A stretch of 64,000 nt of DNA from Motiliproteus sp036960405. Lineage in GTDB: Bacteria > Pseudomonadota > Gammaproteobacteria > Pseudomonadales > Balneatricaceae. The notes under the pieces are model-generated. The model was given only the letters and a program-made list of their open reading frames with translations. It had not been told where the DNA came from and did not search any database. Positions 1 to 9,336 of the stretch are shown piece by piece (the stretch's first letter is position 1; each line of letters opens with the position of its first letter). The stretch spans positions 56,242 through 120,241 of the forward strand of contig JBALWS010000001.1 of NCBI GenBank assembly GCA_036960405.1, written 5' to 3'. A program made the position numbers and the translations under genes.

Positions 1-158
1 ATCTCTTCCAGCGTCAACACTTGAGGCCGGGGCAGAAAGGTCATCTGCTCGCTCATACAATACACGCAGCGAAAATCGCAACGATCCGTTACCGACATTC
101 GAACATAATCGACGGTACGGCCAAAACGATCGACCAAGGAAGGAGTAGACACCAGCAT
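1..158 (-). CDS. moaA: GTP 3',8-cyclase MoaA, N-terminal part (runs off the window)
   Basis: The first 52 codons are visible; the gene continues beyond base 1. MoaA is a radical-SAM enzyme that converts GTP to the cyclic intermediate of molybdenum cofactor synthesis. The translation reads MLVSTPSLVDRFGRTVDYVR and then SVTDRCDFRCVYCMSE, which contains the CxxxCxxC motif that binds the S-adenosylmethionine 4Fe-4S cluster. The start at 158 precedes the usual N-terminal arm of the family (D-x-F-G-R, then Y-x-R-x-S-x-T-D). The C-terminal cluster-binding half cannot be seen. Confidence 0.88.
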   Translation of the reverse strand, partial: MLVSTPSLVDRFGRTVDYVRMSVTDRCDFRCVYCMSEQMTFLPRPQVLTLEE

Positions 159-250
159 CACCGTAATTTCAGAGTTAGTCTAAAGCAGTATACCTGACTA
201 TTTAGCTATGTTTTAACGATTCGTTATCCACACCAGTCCAGAGCCGCCCT

Positions 251-1135
251 TTAAGCCGTCCAACTGTAATAACTACGGATAACCTGCATCAGGCCGGAAC
301 GCCAAGCACGCTGGTGAATACCAAACGCGTTCAGTATTTTATGACAATCAAGCTGGCTATTTGCCGGGCGCTGACGGACCACCAATTCGGCTTGCGGTAC
401 GGCCAGCAACCGCTCCAGCGGTATATCCTCATACTGCCTCGCCGCAGCTACGATAGACTCGGCAAAGCCAAACCAGCTGATGCTTTCAGAAGATGTGTAA
501 TGGTAGGTACCCCAGCACTCGATACCGCAATCAAGCTGTTTGACAATCGCCAACAGCACCCGCGCAAGGTCCGATGCAGGAGTCGGCGCTCCGACCAACC
601 CATCGACGACTTCGATCTCTTTTTGCAGCCGCGCTTGCTCTAGCAGCTCTCGAACGTAGCTACCACTGCGAGCGCTGAACAGCCAGCCAGTACGAATGAT
701 GATGTGATAGGGCAACGCGGCGCGAACTAACGCCTCACCACGAAGCTTACTCTTGGCGTAAAGCGTTTTCGGTGACGGCTCATAGTCTTCCGCGTAGGGT
801 TCGACCAAATCGCCATCAAGAACCTCAGCACAGGACACGTGCAACATCACACAGCCAGCCTTGCGACAACTTTCAGCCAGAATGGCAGCTCCACGCGTAT
901 TGACGGCATAACCTGCCGAGGTTTCCTCATAAGCATGCAGCGTCGCAGCTGCATTGATCAGAAATCTCGGTTGATGTTCTGCCAGCACCGCTGCGACGGC
1001 AGCAGGGTCGAGAATATCGAGCTGATCCGAATCCAGCGCGGTAACCTCAAAACCCTCTTCACGAGCCAAAGCATCCACCTCGTAACCGAGCTGGCCCTGA
1101 GCACCGACAACCAACAATGCTGGCAATTCAAACAA
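251..1135 (-). CDS. RmlD-like NAD(P)-dependent sugar nucleotide reductase/epimerase
   Basis: A 294-residue short-chain dehydrogenase/reductase of the extended type, related to dTDP-4-dehydrorhamnose reductase (RmlD). The Rossmann nucleotide-binding motif GAQGQLG is at residues 11-17, the D-x-L-D-I-x-D segment that follows is typical of RmlD, and a YAKSK motif (Tyr-x-x-x-Lys) gives the catalytic pair near residue 127. No other dTDP-rhamnose genes (rmlA, rmlB, rmlC) are nearby, so rhamnose synthesis is not implied; the substrate is unknown. It lies between moaA and ssb, all on the minus strand, with 44 bases separating it from ssb. Confidence 0.75.
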   Translation of the reverse strand: MFELPALLVVGAQGQLGYEVDALAREEGFEVTALDSDQLDILDPAAVAAVLAEHQPRFLINAAATLHAYEETSAGYAVNTRGAAILAESCRKAGCVMLHVSCAEVLDGDLVEPYAEDYEPSPKTLYAKSKLRGEALVRAALPYHIIIRTGWLFSARSGSYVRELLEQARLQKEIEVVDGLVGAPTPASDLARVLLAIVKQLDCGIECWGTYHYTSSESISWFGFAESIVAAARQYEDIPLERLLAVPQAELVVRQRPANSQLDCHKILNAFGIHQRAWRSGLMQVIRSYYSWTA

Positions 1136-1179
1136 AGGAGCAGTCCTAAACGGTTTTTATGGTTTACAAAAACTTAAGC

Positions 1180-1758
1180 CTAGAACGGAATATCGTCGTC
1201 GAAATCATCCATGCCAGCAGGCGGAACAGGGGCTGCCTGAGGAGCAACGGGGGCGGACTGCTGCCGGCCACCATAGCCACCTTGCTGTTGGGGCTGGGTC
1301 TGGGGTTGCTGTGCTGGCTGCTGCTGAGCGTAGGCTGGAGCTGCTTGCTGCTGTGGCGCTTGTGGCTGCTGCTGTGACTGCTGTGGTTGCTGATAGCCGC
1401 CTTGATCGCCTCCGCGAGAATCGAGCATCTGCATCGAACCATTGATATCTACCACCACTTCTGTGGTGTATCGATCCTGACCGTCCTGACCCTGCCACTT
1501 ACGCGTCCGCAGTCCACCTTCGACATATACTTTGGAGCCTTTACGCAGGTATTGACCGGCAATTTCGGCCAACTTGCCAAAAAATACTACCCGGTGCCAT
1601 TCGGTACGCTCCTGTTGCTGACCGGTTTCACGGTCTTTCCAGCTTTCAGAAGTTGCGATCGTTACATTGGTAACGGCATTGCCGTTGGGCATATAACGCA
1701 CTTCTGGATCCTGTCCGAGATTGCCGATCAGAATTACTTTATTGACTCCACGTGCCAT
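1180..1758 (-). CDS. ssb: Single-stranded DNA-binding protein
   Basis: A 192-residue SSB that coats single-stranded DNA in replication, recombination and repair. The N-terminal OB fold starts MARGVNKVILIGNLGQDPE and spans about residues 1-110. A long low-complexity linker rich in Gln, Pro and Gly follows (about 115-175). The acidic tip ends DDFDDDIPF, the conserved peptide that docks SSB partner proteins. It is divergent from uvrA across a 195-base gap. That arrangement is known from enterobacteria, where an SOS box lies between the two genes; I see no convincing CTG-N10-CAG box here. Confidence 0.96.
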   Translation of the reverse strand: MARGVNKVILIGNLGQDPEVRYMPNGNAVTNVTIATSESWKDRETGQQQERTEWHRVVFFGKLAEIAGQYLRKGSKVYVEGGLRTRKWQGQDGQDRYTTEVVVDINGSMQMLDSRGGDQGGYQQPQQSQQQPQAPQQQAAPAYAQQQPAQQPQTQPQQQGGYGGRQQSAPVAPQAAPVPPAGMDDFDDDIPF

Positions 1759-1905
1759 CGATTCTCTACTCTTTCTGATTACCCAGTCTTAGCCTGCGCC
1801 TAGTCGGCAGCAGACGTGATAGCGTTTTAGAATACCATAACTGCTGCCAGATAGAGCCAGCTCCGGTTAATGTTTTATCTGTCCCTTGTTGGACGTCAGA
1901 TCCTA

Positions 1906-1911
1906 TATAAT
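1906..1911 (+). promoter_or_regulatory. Perfect -10 hexamer upstream of uvrA
   Basis: A TATAAT hexamer lies 43 bases before the uvrA start codon. No good -35 sits at 16-18 bases; TTGTTG at 1886-1891 is only 14 bases away, so assignment as a promoter is tentative. Confidence 0.35.
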
Positions 1912-1953
1912 ATGGGCCGCTTTATTCACCAGCTACGCCTGACAGAGGTATGC

Positions 1954-4785
1954 ATGGACACAATCAGCGTTCGGGGTGCCCGAACCCATAATCTCAAGAA
2001 TATCGATCTAGACATTCCTCGCAACAAATTGATTGTGATCACCGGCCTATCGGGATCAGGCAAGTCATCGCTGGCGTTTGATACCCTCTATGCCGAAGGC
2101 CAACGGCGTTACGTCGAATCCTTATCGACCTACGCTCGCCAGTTTCTGTCGATCATGGAGAAGCCCGACGTCGATCACATCGAAGGCTTATCGCCGGCGA
2201 TATCTATTGAACAGAAATCGACCTCGCACAACCCGCGCTCAACCGTCGGCACCATTACCGAAATCTACGATTACTTACGCTTGCTGTTCGCCCGCGCTGG
2301 CGAGCCGCGCTGCCCCAACCACGACTTACCCCTTAAAGCACAAGAGATCAGCCAGATGGTCGATCAGATCCTGGCCCTCGAAACCGGTAGCAAAGTGATG
2401 CTGCTGGCTCCGGTGATCCAAGGACGCAAAGGCGAGCACTTACACCTGCTCGACAACCTCAAAGCCCAGGGATTTGTTCGCGCCCGTATCAACGGCATCG
2501 TCACCGACCTGGACAGCCCGCCAGAGCTGGATAAGAACAAGAAACACAATATCGAGGTAGTGGTAGACCGGTTTAAGGTTCGCGATGATATCCAGATCAG
2601 ATTGGCCGAATCCCTCGCGACCTGCATCGAGTTGAGCGATGGACTGGCGGTCTTAGCACCGATGGACGACGACGATGACAGCCCAGACCTCATCTTCTCG
2701 GCCCGCTTTGCTTGCCCACAGTGCGGTCACAGCATCCAAGAACTCGAACCGCGACTATTTTCCTTCAACAGTCCCCATGGTGCCTGCGCCCAATGCGACG
2801 GCCTGGGAGTCAAACAGTTCTTCGATCCCAATAAAGTAATTAGCGACTCCAGCCTGACCCTAGCCCAAGGCGCCATTCGCGGCTGGGACCGGCGCAGTGC
2901 TTACTATTACCAGCTGCTCAAAGCGGTAGGCGAACACTACGGTTTCGATACCGAAACCCCCTTCAGCCAGCTTACCGACAAACAACAACAGCGCGTCTTA
3001 CAGGGTAGCGGCAACGACAAAATTCAATTCCATTACCTCAGCGACCGAGGCGATCTGACACTCAAATCGCACTCCTTTGAAGGCGTCATTCCGAATATGC
3101 AACGCCGCTATCGAGACACCGAATCGCAGACCGTGCGAGAGGATCTGGCTCGCTACCAAGCGCAGCAAAAATGTCCTTCGTGCAGCGGCTCACGCTTACG
3201 TCGAGACGCACGCCATGTATTCATCGATCAGCACAACATCGCCGAAATCACCGCCCTTCCGGTCGGAAGCGCGACGCGCTATTTCGAACAGCTACAACTG
3301 CCCGGCAAGCAGGGCGAGATCGCTGACAAGATCGTCAAAGAGATCCGCGTGCGACTCAACTTCCTGGTTAACGTCGGCCTCGATTACCTCACCCTGGATC
3401 GCAATGCCGACACCCTGTCCGGTGGCGAGGCCCAGCGCATCCGCCTGGCCAGCCAGATCGGTGCCGGCTTGGTTGGGGTCATGTATATCTTGGACGAGCC
3501 CTCGATTGGACTGCACCAGCGTGATAACGAGCGACTGCTCGCGACACTGACCCACCTGCGTGATATCGGCAATACCGTGATCGTGGTCGAACACGACGAA
3601 GACGCGATTAAACTGGCCGACCACGTGATCGATATCGGCCCAGGCGCAGGCGTTCATGGCGGCGAGATTATTGCCCAGGGCACGCCCAAAGCGGTGATGG
3701 ACAACCCCGAATCGATTACCGGCCAATACCTCAGCGGCACTCGAAGGATCGAGATCCCCGCGCAGCGACATCCGGTTAACGACCAACACTTACTGCAGCT
3801 CAGCGGCGCCAGCGGCAACAACCTGCAGGATGTCGATCTGCGCATCCCTCTAGGGCTGATGACCTGCATCACCGGCGTCTCCGGCTCGGGCAAGTCCACT
3901 CTGATCAACAACACGCTCTACCCACTGGCAGCTACCGCGCTAAACAACGCCACCACGCTAGAAGCGCAGCCCTATGACAACATTGAAGGATTAGACCTGC
4001 TAGACAAGGTTGTGGATATCGATCAAAGCCCGATCGGCCGCACCCCACGCTCCAACCCGGCCACCTACACCGGTATTTTCACCCCGGTGCGCGAGCTGTT
4101 CTCGGCCACTCACGAAGCCCGCTCGCGGGGTTACAAACCCGGACGCTTTAGCTTTAACGTCAAAGGGGGGCGCTGCGAAGCGTGCCAGGGCGATGGCGTT
4201 ATCAAAGTGGAGATGCATTTTTTACCCGATGTCTACGTACCTTGTGACGTCTGCAAAGGCAAGCGTTACAACCGTGAGACCTTGGAGATCAAATACAAAG
4301 GCAAGAATATCCATGAAGTGCTGGATATGACGGTTGAAGACGCACGCGTGTTCTTCGATCCGGTACCGATGCTAGCTAGGCGGCTGCAAACGCTGATGGA
4401 CGTTGGCTTGTCTTATATTCGCCTAGGCCAGAGCGCGACCACCTTGTCGGGTGGTGAAGCCCAGCGGGTCAAGCTATCCAAAGAGCTATCCAAGCGCGAT
4501 ACCGGCAACACTCTCTACATTCTCGACGAACCGACCACCGGACTGCACTTTTACGACATCCAACAACTGCTCAATGTATTGCACCGATTGCGCGATCACG
4601 GCAACACCGTCGTCGTCATCGAACACAATCTAGACGTAATCAAGACTGCGGATTGGCTTGTCGACCTTGGTCCAGAAGGTGGTATCAATGGCGGTCAGAT
4701 TATCGCCACCGGCACGCCAGAACAGGTCGCTCAGATGGCACACTCCCACACCGGTCACTTCCTCAAGCAACTGCTACAGCGATAA
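1954..4785 (+). CDS. uvrA: Excinuclease ABC subunit A
   Basis: A 943-residue UvrA, the DNA-damage-sensing ATPase of nucleotide excision repair that acts with UvrB. The start at 1954 (MDTISVRGARTHNLKN) is preferred over the longer open frame from 1870: it matches the family N-terminus and has AGAGG about six bases upstream. The first Walker A is GLSGSGKSS and the second GVSGSGKST. Both ABC signatures (LSGGEAQR) are followed by ILDEP Walker B segments. Two zinc modules are present, CPQC with CAQC in the first half and CEAC with CDVC near residues 720-750. It converges on rplQ and ends at a shared hairpin terminator. Confidence 0.98.
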   Translation: MDTISVRGARTHNLKNIDLDIPRNKLIVITGLSGSGKSSLAFDTLYAEGQRRYVESLSTYARQFLSIMEKPDVDHIEGLSPAISIEQKSTSHNPRSTVGTITEIYDYLRLLFARAGEPRCPNHDLPLKAQEISQMVDQILALETGSKVMLLAPVIQGRKGEHLHLLDNLKAQGFVRARINGIVTDLDSPPELDKNKKHNIEVVVDRFKVRDDIQIRLAESLATCIELSDGLAVLAPMDDDDDSPDLIFSARFACPQCGHSIQELEPRLFSFNSPHGACAQCDGLGVKQFFDPNKVISDSSLTLAQGAIRGWDRRSAYYYQLLKAVGEHYGFDTETPFSQLTDKQQQRVLQGSGNDKIQFHYLSDRGDLTLKSHSFEGVIPNMQRRYRDTESQTVREDLARYQAQQKCPSCSGSRLRRDARHVFIDQHNIAEITALPVGSATRYFEQLQLPGKQGEIADKIVKEIRVRLNFLVNVGLDYLTLDRNADTLSGGEAQRIRLASQIGAGLVGVMYILDEPSIGLHQRDNERLLATLTHLRDIGNTVIVVEHDEDAIKLADHVIDIGPGAGVHGGEIIAQGTPKAVMDNPESITGQYLSGTRRIEIPAQRHPVNDQHLLQLSGASGNNLQDVDLRIPLGLMTCITGVSGSGKSTLINNTLYPLAATALNNATTLEAQPYDNIEGLDLLDKVVDIDQSPIGRTPRSNPATYTGIFTPVRELFSATHEARSRGYKPGRFSFNVKGGRCEACQGDGVIKVEMHFLPDVYVPCDVCKGKRYNRETLEIKYKGKNIHEVLDMTVEDARVFFDPVPMLARRLQTLMDVGLSYIRLGQSATTLSGGEAQRVKLSKELSKRDTGNTLYILDEPTTGLHFYDIQQLLNVLHRLRDHGNTVVVIEHNLDVIKTADWLVDLGPEGGINGGQIIATGTPEQVAQMAHSHTGHFLKQLLQR

Positions 4786-4810
4786 CTCGATCGCTAAAGA
4801 GCCAGAAACA

Positions 4811-4838
4811 AAAAAGCCCGGCATAAGCCGGGCTTTTT
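4811..4838. terminator. Bidirectional rho-independent terminator between uvrA and rplQ
   Basis: AAAAAGCCCGGC, a four-base loop ATAA, then GCCGGGCTTTTT. The stem is a perfect seven GC-rich pairs flanked by A and T runs, so it can stop uvrA transcripts (plus) and the alpha operon after rplQ (minus). Confidence 0.9.
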
Positions 4839-4854
4839 GATAAATCAGTGAAGC

Positions 4855-5250
4855 TTAGTCTTCAGACGTATCTTCAACTACTTCAGCCGAAACAGGACGG
4901 TCAACCAACTCAACGTAGGCCATAGGCGCATTGTCACCAGTGCGGAAACCACACTTGAGAATACGGATATAACCACCAGGGCGGTTCGCGTAACGCGGCC
5001 CCAGTTCGTTGAACAGCTTACCGACTACCGCATCGCTGCGGGTACGGGCAAAAGCCAAACGGCGATTCGCAACAGAGTCTTGCTTAGCCAGTGTAATCAA
5101 AGGCTCAGCGACGCTGCGCAGTTCTTTAGCTTTGGGCAGAGTCGTCTTAATCAGCTCGTGCTCAAACAGGCTTACCGCCATGTTTTTGAACATCGCTTTA
5201 CGATGAGAGCTATTGCGATTAAGTTGACGCCCACTTTTACGATGACGCAT
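4855..5250 (-). CDS. rplQ: 50S ribosomal protein L17
   Basis: A 131-residue L17, the last gene of the alpha operon. It begins MRHRKSGRQLNRNSSHRKAM, the invariant N-terminus of the family, and ends with a short acidic tail. L17 binds 23S rRNA near the peptide exit. It follows rpoA by 43 bases and is terminated by the hairpin at 4811-4838. Confidence 0.98.
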   Translation of the reverse strand: MRHRKSGRQLNRNSSHRKAMFKNMAVSLFEHELIKTTLPKAKELRSVAEPLITLAKQDSVANRRLAFARTRSDAVVGKLFNELGPRYANRPGGYIRILKCGFRTGDNAPMAYVELVDRPVSAEVVEDTSED

Positions 5251-5293
5251 GTTTAATTCCTTACGAAACTAGACGTTTTCAATCAAGACCGCC

Positions 5294-6295
5294 TTAAGAG
5301 GCGATCTTGTCGTCGTTTTTCAGGCTTGCAGGCGGCCAATTTTCTAGACGCATGCCGAGAGACAGACCCTTAGAAGCCAGAACATCCTTAATTTCAGTCA
5401 AGGACTTCTTACCCAGATTAGGAGTCTTAAGCAGCTCTACTTCAGTACGCTGGATCAAATCACCAATGTAGTAAAGGTTCTCAGCTTTCAGACAGTTCGC
5501 AGAACGAACAGTCAGCTCAAGATCATCAACCGGACGTAGCAGAATCGGATCGATCTCTGGCTCAGGCTCGGCCTCAGCAACGCCGGACTCACCTTCCAGA
5601 TCAACAAAAGCAACCAGCTGCTGCTGCAGAATCGTAGCAGCACGACGGATCGCTTCTTCTGGATCGATAGCTCCAGTGGTCTCAAGGTCAATAACCAACT
5701 TATCAAGGTCAGTACGCTGCTCAACACGTGCACTTTCAACCACGTAAGATACGCGACGTACCGGGCTGTAAGTAGCATCCAGAAGCAGACGACCAATCGG
5801 GCGACTCTCTTCATCGGCACTTACGCGCGCGTCAGCAGGTACATAACCACGACCACGAGTAACGCGAAGCTGCATAGACAGCTCGGCCTTATCACTCAAA
5901 TGAGCGATAACGTGATCCGGATTAGCCAGCTCAACATCTTGATTTAGCTGAATATCGGCCGCAGTAACAACACCAGGACCTTTCTTAGTCAGTGTCAGCA
6001 GCGCTTCTTCACCATTATGCATGGCTACAGAAACGCCCTTGAGGTTCAGAAGAATCTCAATGACATCTTCCTGTACACCTTCAATAGAGCTGTACTCGTG
6101 CTGCACGCCATCAATCTCAACATCAGAGATTGCGCAACCGGGCATGGACGACAGAAGAATCCGTCGCAGTGCATTACCCAGCGTGTGGCCGAAACCACGC
6201 TCTAGCGGCTCGAGAGAGACCCGGGCACGAGTGCCCGAAATCTCTTCAACATCGATCCGGCTAGGGCTAAGAAATTCGTTTACAGAAGCCTGCAT
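5294..6295 (-). CDS. rpoA: DNA-directed RNA polymerase subunit alpha
   Basis: A 333-residue alpha subunit. The N-terminal domain (about 1-235), with GFGHTLGNALRRILLSSMPG, dimerises and nucleates RNA polymerase assembly. The C-terminal domain (about 250-325), with LELTVRSANCLKAENLYYIG and TPNLGKKSLTEIKD, contacts UP elements and activators. An in-frame GTG at 6304 is possible, but the ATG at 6295 (MQASVNEFL) fits the family and has AGGTGG five bases upstream. The gene lies between rpsD and rplQ. Confidence 0.98.
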   Translation of the reverse strand: MQASVNEFLSPSRIDVEEISGTRARVSLEPLERGFGHTLGNALRRILLSSMPGCAISDVEIDGVQHEYSSIEGVQEDVIEILLNLKGVSVAMHNGEEALLTLTKKGPGVVTAADIQLNQDVELANPDHVIAHLSDKAELSMQLRVTRGRGYVPADARVSADEESRPIGRLLLDATYSPVRRVSYVVESARVEQRTDLDKLVIDLETTGAIDPEEAIRRAATILQQQLVAFVDLEGESGVAEAEPEPEIDPILLRPVDDLELTVRSANCLKAENLYYIGDLIQRTEVELLKTPNLGKKSLTEIKDVLASKGLSLGMRLENWPPASLKNDDKIAS

Positions 6296-6314
6296 TATTT
6301 CCACCTAGCAATAA

Positions 6315-6935
6315 TTACTTGGAGTACAGTTCAACGATCAGATGCTCGTTGATCTCGGCAGATAATTCACTACGCTCAGGAGCCGCCTTAAAGGTGCCTT
6401 CCATCTTAGTGTTATCAACGTCAACCCACTCGATCACAGTACGCTGAGAAGCCAGCTCCAGTGCGTTTTTAATCCGCAACTGAGCCTTAGCCTTTTCACG
6501 AACGGAAACCACATCGCCGGCACGGACTTGATAAGACGGGATGTTAACCGTCTGACCATTGACCAGAATCGACTTGTGAGAAACGATCTGACGAGCTTCA
6601 GAGCGAGTTGCACCGAATCCCATGCGATAAACCACGTTGTCCAAACGCCCTTCGAGTAGTTGCAGCAGGTTTTCACCGGTTGCACCTTTCAGACGTGCAG
6701 CTTCTTTGTAGTAGCTGCGGAACTGACGCTCCAGAATGCCGTAAATACGGCGAACTTTTTGCTTTTCACGAAGCTGCAGACCGTAGTCAGAAAGACGACT
6801 ACGACGTGCGCCGTGAACTCCCGGAGGAGTTTCTGCCTTGCACTTAGAATCTAGTGCACGAACGCCGCTCTTAAGGAACAGGTCCGTACCTTCGCGGCGA
6901 GACAGTTTACATTTTGGTCCAATATATCGAGCCAT
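6315..6935 (-). CDS. rpsD: 30S ribosomal protein S4
   Basis: A 206-residue S4, a primary 16S rRNA-binding protein and, in enterobacteria, the translational repressor of the alpha operon. It starts MARYIGPKCKLSRREGTDLF. The S4 RNA-binding domain lies around residues 95-160 (RLDNVVYRMGF). It sits between rpsK and rpoA with short spacers. Confidence 0.98.
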   Translation of the reverse strand: MARYIGPKCKLSRREGTDLFLKSGVRALDSKCKAETPPGVHGARRSRLSDYGLQLREKQKVRRIYGILERQFRSYYKEAARLKGATGENLLQLLEGRLDNVVYRMGFGATRSEARQIVSHKSILVNGQTVNIPSYQVRAGDVVSVREKAKAQLRIKNALELASQRTVIEWVDVDNTKMEGTFKAAPERSELSAEINEHLIVELYSK

Positions 6936-6950
6936 TTTACCGTCTCCTGA

Positions 6951-7343
6951 TTAAACGCGACGTTTCTTCGGCGGACGACATCCATTGTGCGGGATGGGCG
7001 TCACGTCGGTGATGTTAGTGATCTTGTAACCCACATTGTTCAATGCACGAACAGCGGATTCACGACCCGGGCCGGGGCCCTTAACAAACACGTCGAGATT
7101 CTTCAGACCGTACTCTTGGGCCGCTTGACCAGCACGCTCAGCTGCAACCTGGGCAGCAAACGGGGTGGACTTACGCGAGCCACGGAAACCAGAACCACCA
7201 GCAGTGGCCCAGCTCAGAGTATTACCTTGGCGATCGGTAATGGTCACGATTGTGTTATTGAACGAAGCGTGGATATGAGCGAACCCATCAACCACCTGCT
7301 TCTTGATTTTTTTGCGCGGTGCGCGAGAACCTGGCTTAGCCAT
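6951..7343 (-). CDS. rpsK: 30S ribosomal protein S11
   Basis: A 130-residue S11 of the 30S platform. The segment HASFNNTIVTITDRQGN and the basic C-terminus PHNGCRPPKKRRV are family hallmarks. It is 15 bases upstream of rpsD and 20 bases downstream of rpsM in the alpha operon. Confidence 0.98.
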   Translation of the reverse strand: MAKPGSRAPRKKIKKQVVDGFAHIHASFNNTIVTITDRQGNTLSWATAGGSGFRGSRKSTPFAAQVAAERAGQAAQEYGLKNLDVFVKGPGPGRESAVRALNNVGYKITNITDVTPIPHNGCRPPKKRRV

Positions 7344-7363
7344 ATTGGTCTATTCCTCTAGCA

Positions 7364-7720
7364 CTACTTACGGATCGGTTTACGTGGGCCCTTACGGGTA
7401 CGCGCATTTGTCTTAGTGCGCTGACCACGAACCGGCAGACTACGACGGTGGCGAATACCACGGTAGCAGCCAAGGTCCATAAGACGCTTGATGTTCATGT
7501 TTACCTCACGACGAAGGTCACCTTCAACACTTAGCTTGGTGACTTCGGCACGTAGGCCATCCAGTTGTTCTTCAGACAGGTCTCCGATTTTGACATCGGT
7601 CGCCACGTTTACTGCATCACAAAGTGATTTTGCAGTAGTACGGCCAACTCCATAGATGTAAGTCAAGGAGATCACCGCATGCTTATTGTCTGGAATATTG
7701 ACGCCAGCTATACGGGCCAT
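7364..7720 (-). CDS. rpsM: 30S ribosomal protein S13
   Basis: A 118-residue S13, the 30S head protein that contacts the 50S subunit and the P-site tRNA. It starts MARIAGVNIPDNKHAVISL and ends with the basic tail RTKTNARTRKGPRKPIRK. It is the first gene of the alpha group. The 144 bases between it and rpmJ are where an S4 target leader would lie in enterobacteria; I did not resolve a pseudoknot there. Confidence 0.98.
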   Translation of the reverse strand: MARIAGVNIPDNKHAVISLTYIYGVGRTTAKSLCDAVNVATDVKIGDLSEEQLDGLRAEVTKLSVEGDLRREVNMNIKRLMDLGCYRGIRHRRSLPVRGQRTKTNARTRKGPRKPIRK

Positions 7721-7864
7721 TCAATTTACTCCGTGTTCGGCTATGATTTTATTTTCACAGCACGCTACGTTAACCATTCTGCGAAAGGCGCAAGATTATA
7801 GTGATTGATCGATTATTTATCAACCACTGTCTTATGCCTTCGCTCGAAAGCAGTACCGGGATTA

Positions 7865-7981
7865 TTAACCCTGACGCTGCTTATGACGAGGTTCTGTTTT
7901 GCAGATGACGCGAACGGCTCCGTTACGACGTACAATCTTGCAGTTACGGCAAATCTTTTTTACAGATGCGCGTACTTTCAT
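7865..7981 (-). CDS. rpmJ: 50S ribosomal protein L36
   Basis: A 38-residue L36, found by reading the minus strand between secY and rpsM. It starts MKVRASVKKICRNCKIV and ends KTEPRHKQRQG with a TAA stop at 7865-7867. Cys11, Cys14, Cys27 and His33 form the zinc-binding set, so this is the zinc-containing form. Its position after secY is canonical. Confidence 0.97.
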   Translation of the reverse strand: MKVRASVKKICRNCKIVRRNGAVRVICKTEPRHKQRQG

Positions 7982-8010
7982 GATCTACTCCAAATAGGCT
8001 CGAGGACTCG

Positions 8011-9336
8011 CTAACGAGCGAGACCACCGCCACCCTTAAGATTGGATTTTTTCATCAGTGACTCATACTGATGAGACATCAAATGCGACTGTACTTGGGC
8101 CATGAAATCCATGACCACAACCACAACGATCAGCAGTGATGTTCCACCGAAGTAAAACGGCACATTCCACGCGACAACAAGAAACTGCGGCATCAGTGAC
8201 ACGGCGGTGATATACAGAGCACCGAAGAGTGTCAGACGCGATAGCACCTGATCGATGTAACGAGCCGATTGGTCACCGGGACGAATACCGGGAATAAAGG
8301 CACCGGACTTCTTCAAGTTATCGGCCACTTCTTTCGGATTAAACATAATCGCGGTATAGAAGTAGCAGAAGAAGATAATCGCGGCAGAAAACAGCAGGAT
8401 GTACAACGGTTGGCCTGGTCCAAGCGCCAATGCAACATCCTGCAGCCAATCCATACCCTCTGCCTGACCGAACCACTGACCAATAGAGGCAGGGAACAGC
8501 AGAATACTGGAAGCAAAGATGGGAGGGATAACCCCAGCCATATTCACTTTCAGCGGCAGATGACTGGTTTGGGCGGCAAACACTTTCCGACCCTGCTGGC
8601 GCTTAGCATAGTTGATGGTAATACGACGTTGGCCGCGCTCCATAAACACTACAAAGGCCACGGTTGCGACCGCCACAACAGCGATGGTCAACAACACCAG
8701 GATATTCAGATCACCTTGACGAGACGCTTCGAAGGACTGCCCGATTGCGCCGGGAAGACCTGCGACGATACCCGCAAAGATCAACAGTGAAATACCGTTA
8801 CCAATACCTCTCTCGGTAATTTGCTCACCAAGCCACATCAGGAACACAGCGCCCGAAACGAGGGTGACAACAGCGACGAAATAAAAGCTTAGGTCTGCGC
8901 TAAAGGCAATACCCTGCCCTGCGAGACCTACCGCCATACCTAACGACTGAACGGTTGCCAAAATGACAGTACCGTAGCGGGTGTATTGGCTGATTTTTCG
9001 TCGACCTGCTTCACCTTCTTTCTTGAGCTGCGCAAGCTGAGGGCTAACAACGGTCAGCAATTGCATGATGATCGAGGCAGATATGTAAGGCATGATGCCC
9101 AACGCCAAGATACTCATACGTTCCAAAGCACCACCCGAGAACATGTTAAACAAGCTCAGAATAGTGCCTTGGTTTTGTTCGAACATGGCAGCAAGGCGAT
9201 CGGGGTTAATTCCGGGAACCGGAATATGTGCCCCAATGCGGTAAACCACAATGGCCAGAAAAACAAACCACAGACGTGCTTTAAGCTCGCCTAGGCCGCT
9301 TTGAACTCCGGTTGGTGTACTACCTTGCTTAGCCAT
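8011..9336 (-). CDS. secY: Protein translocase subunit SecY
   Basis: A 441-residue inner-membrane protein, the central pore of the Sec translocon with SecE and SecG. About ten hydrophobic segments are visible. Family motifs include GIMPYISASIIMQLL near residue 80 and FNPKEVADNLKKSGAFIPGI around residue 335. It starts at the base immediately following the rplO stop codon, so translation is probably coupled. It is followed by rpmJ. Confidence 0.98.
   Translation of the reverse strand: MAKQGSTPTGVQSGLGELKARLWFVFLAIVVYRIGAHIPVPGINPDRLAAMFEQNQGTILSLFNMFSGGALERMSILALGIMPYISASIIMQLLTVVSPQLAQLKKEGEAGRRKISQYTRYGTVILATVQSLGMAVGLAGQGIAFSADLSFYFVAVVTLVSGAVFLMWLGEQITERGIGNGISLLIFAGIVAGLPGAIGQSFEASRQGDLNILVLLTIAVVAVATVAFVVFMERGQRRITINYAKRQQGRKVFAAQTSHLPLKVNMAGVIPPIFASSILLFPASIGQWFGQAEGMDWLQDVALALGPGQPLYILLFSAAIIFFCYFYTAIMFNPKEVADNLKKSGAFIPGIRPGDQSARYIDQVLSRLTLFGALYITAVSLMPQFLVVAWNVPFYFGGTSLLIVVVVVMDFMAQVQSHLMSHQYESLMKKSNLKGGGGLAR

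Noticed and set aside
1759..1953. SOS box between ssb and uvrA
   Set aside because: No CTG-N10-CAG palindrome could be found; the nearest CTG and CAG are 15 bases apart.
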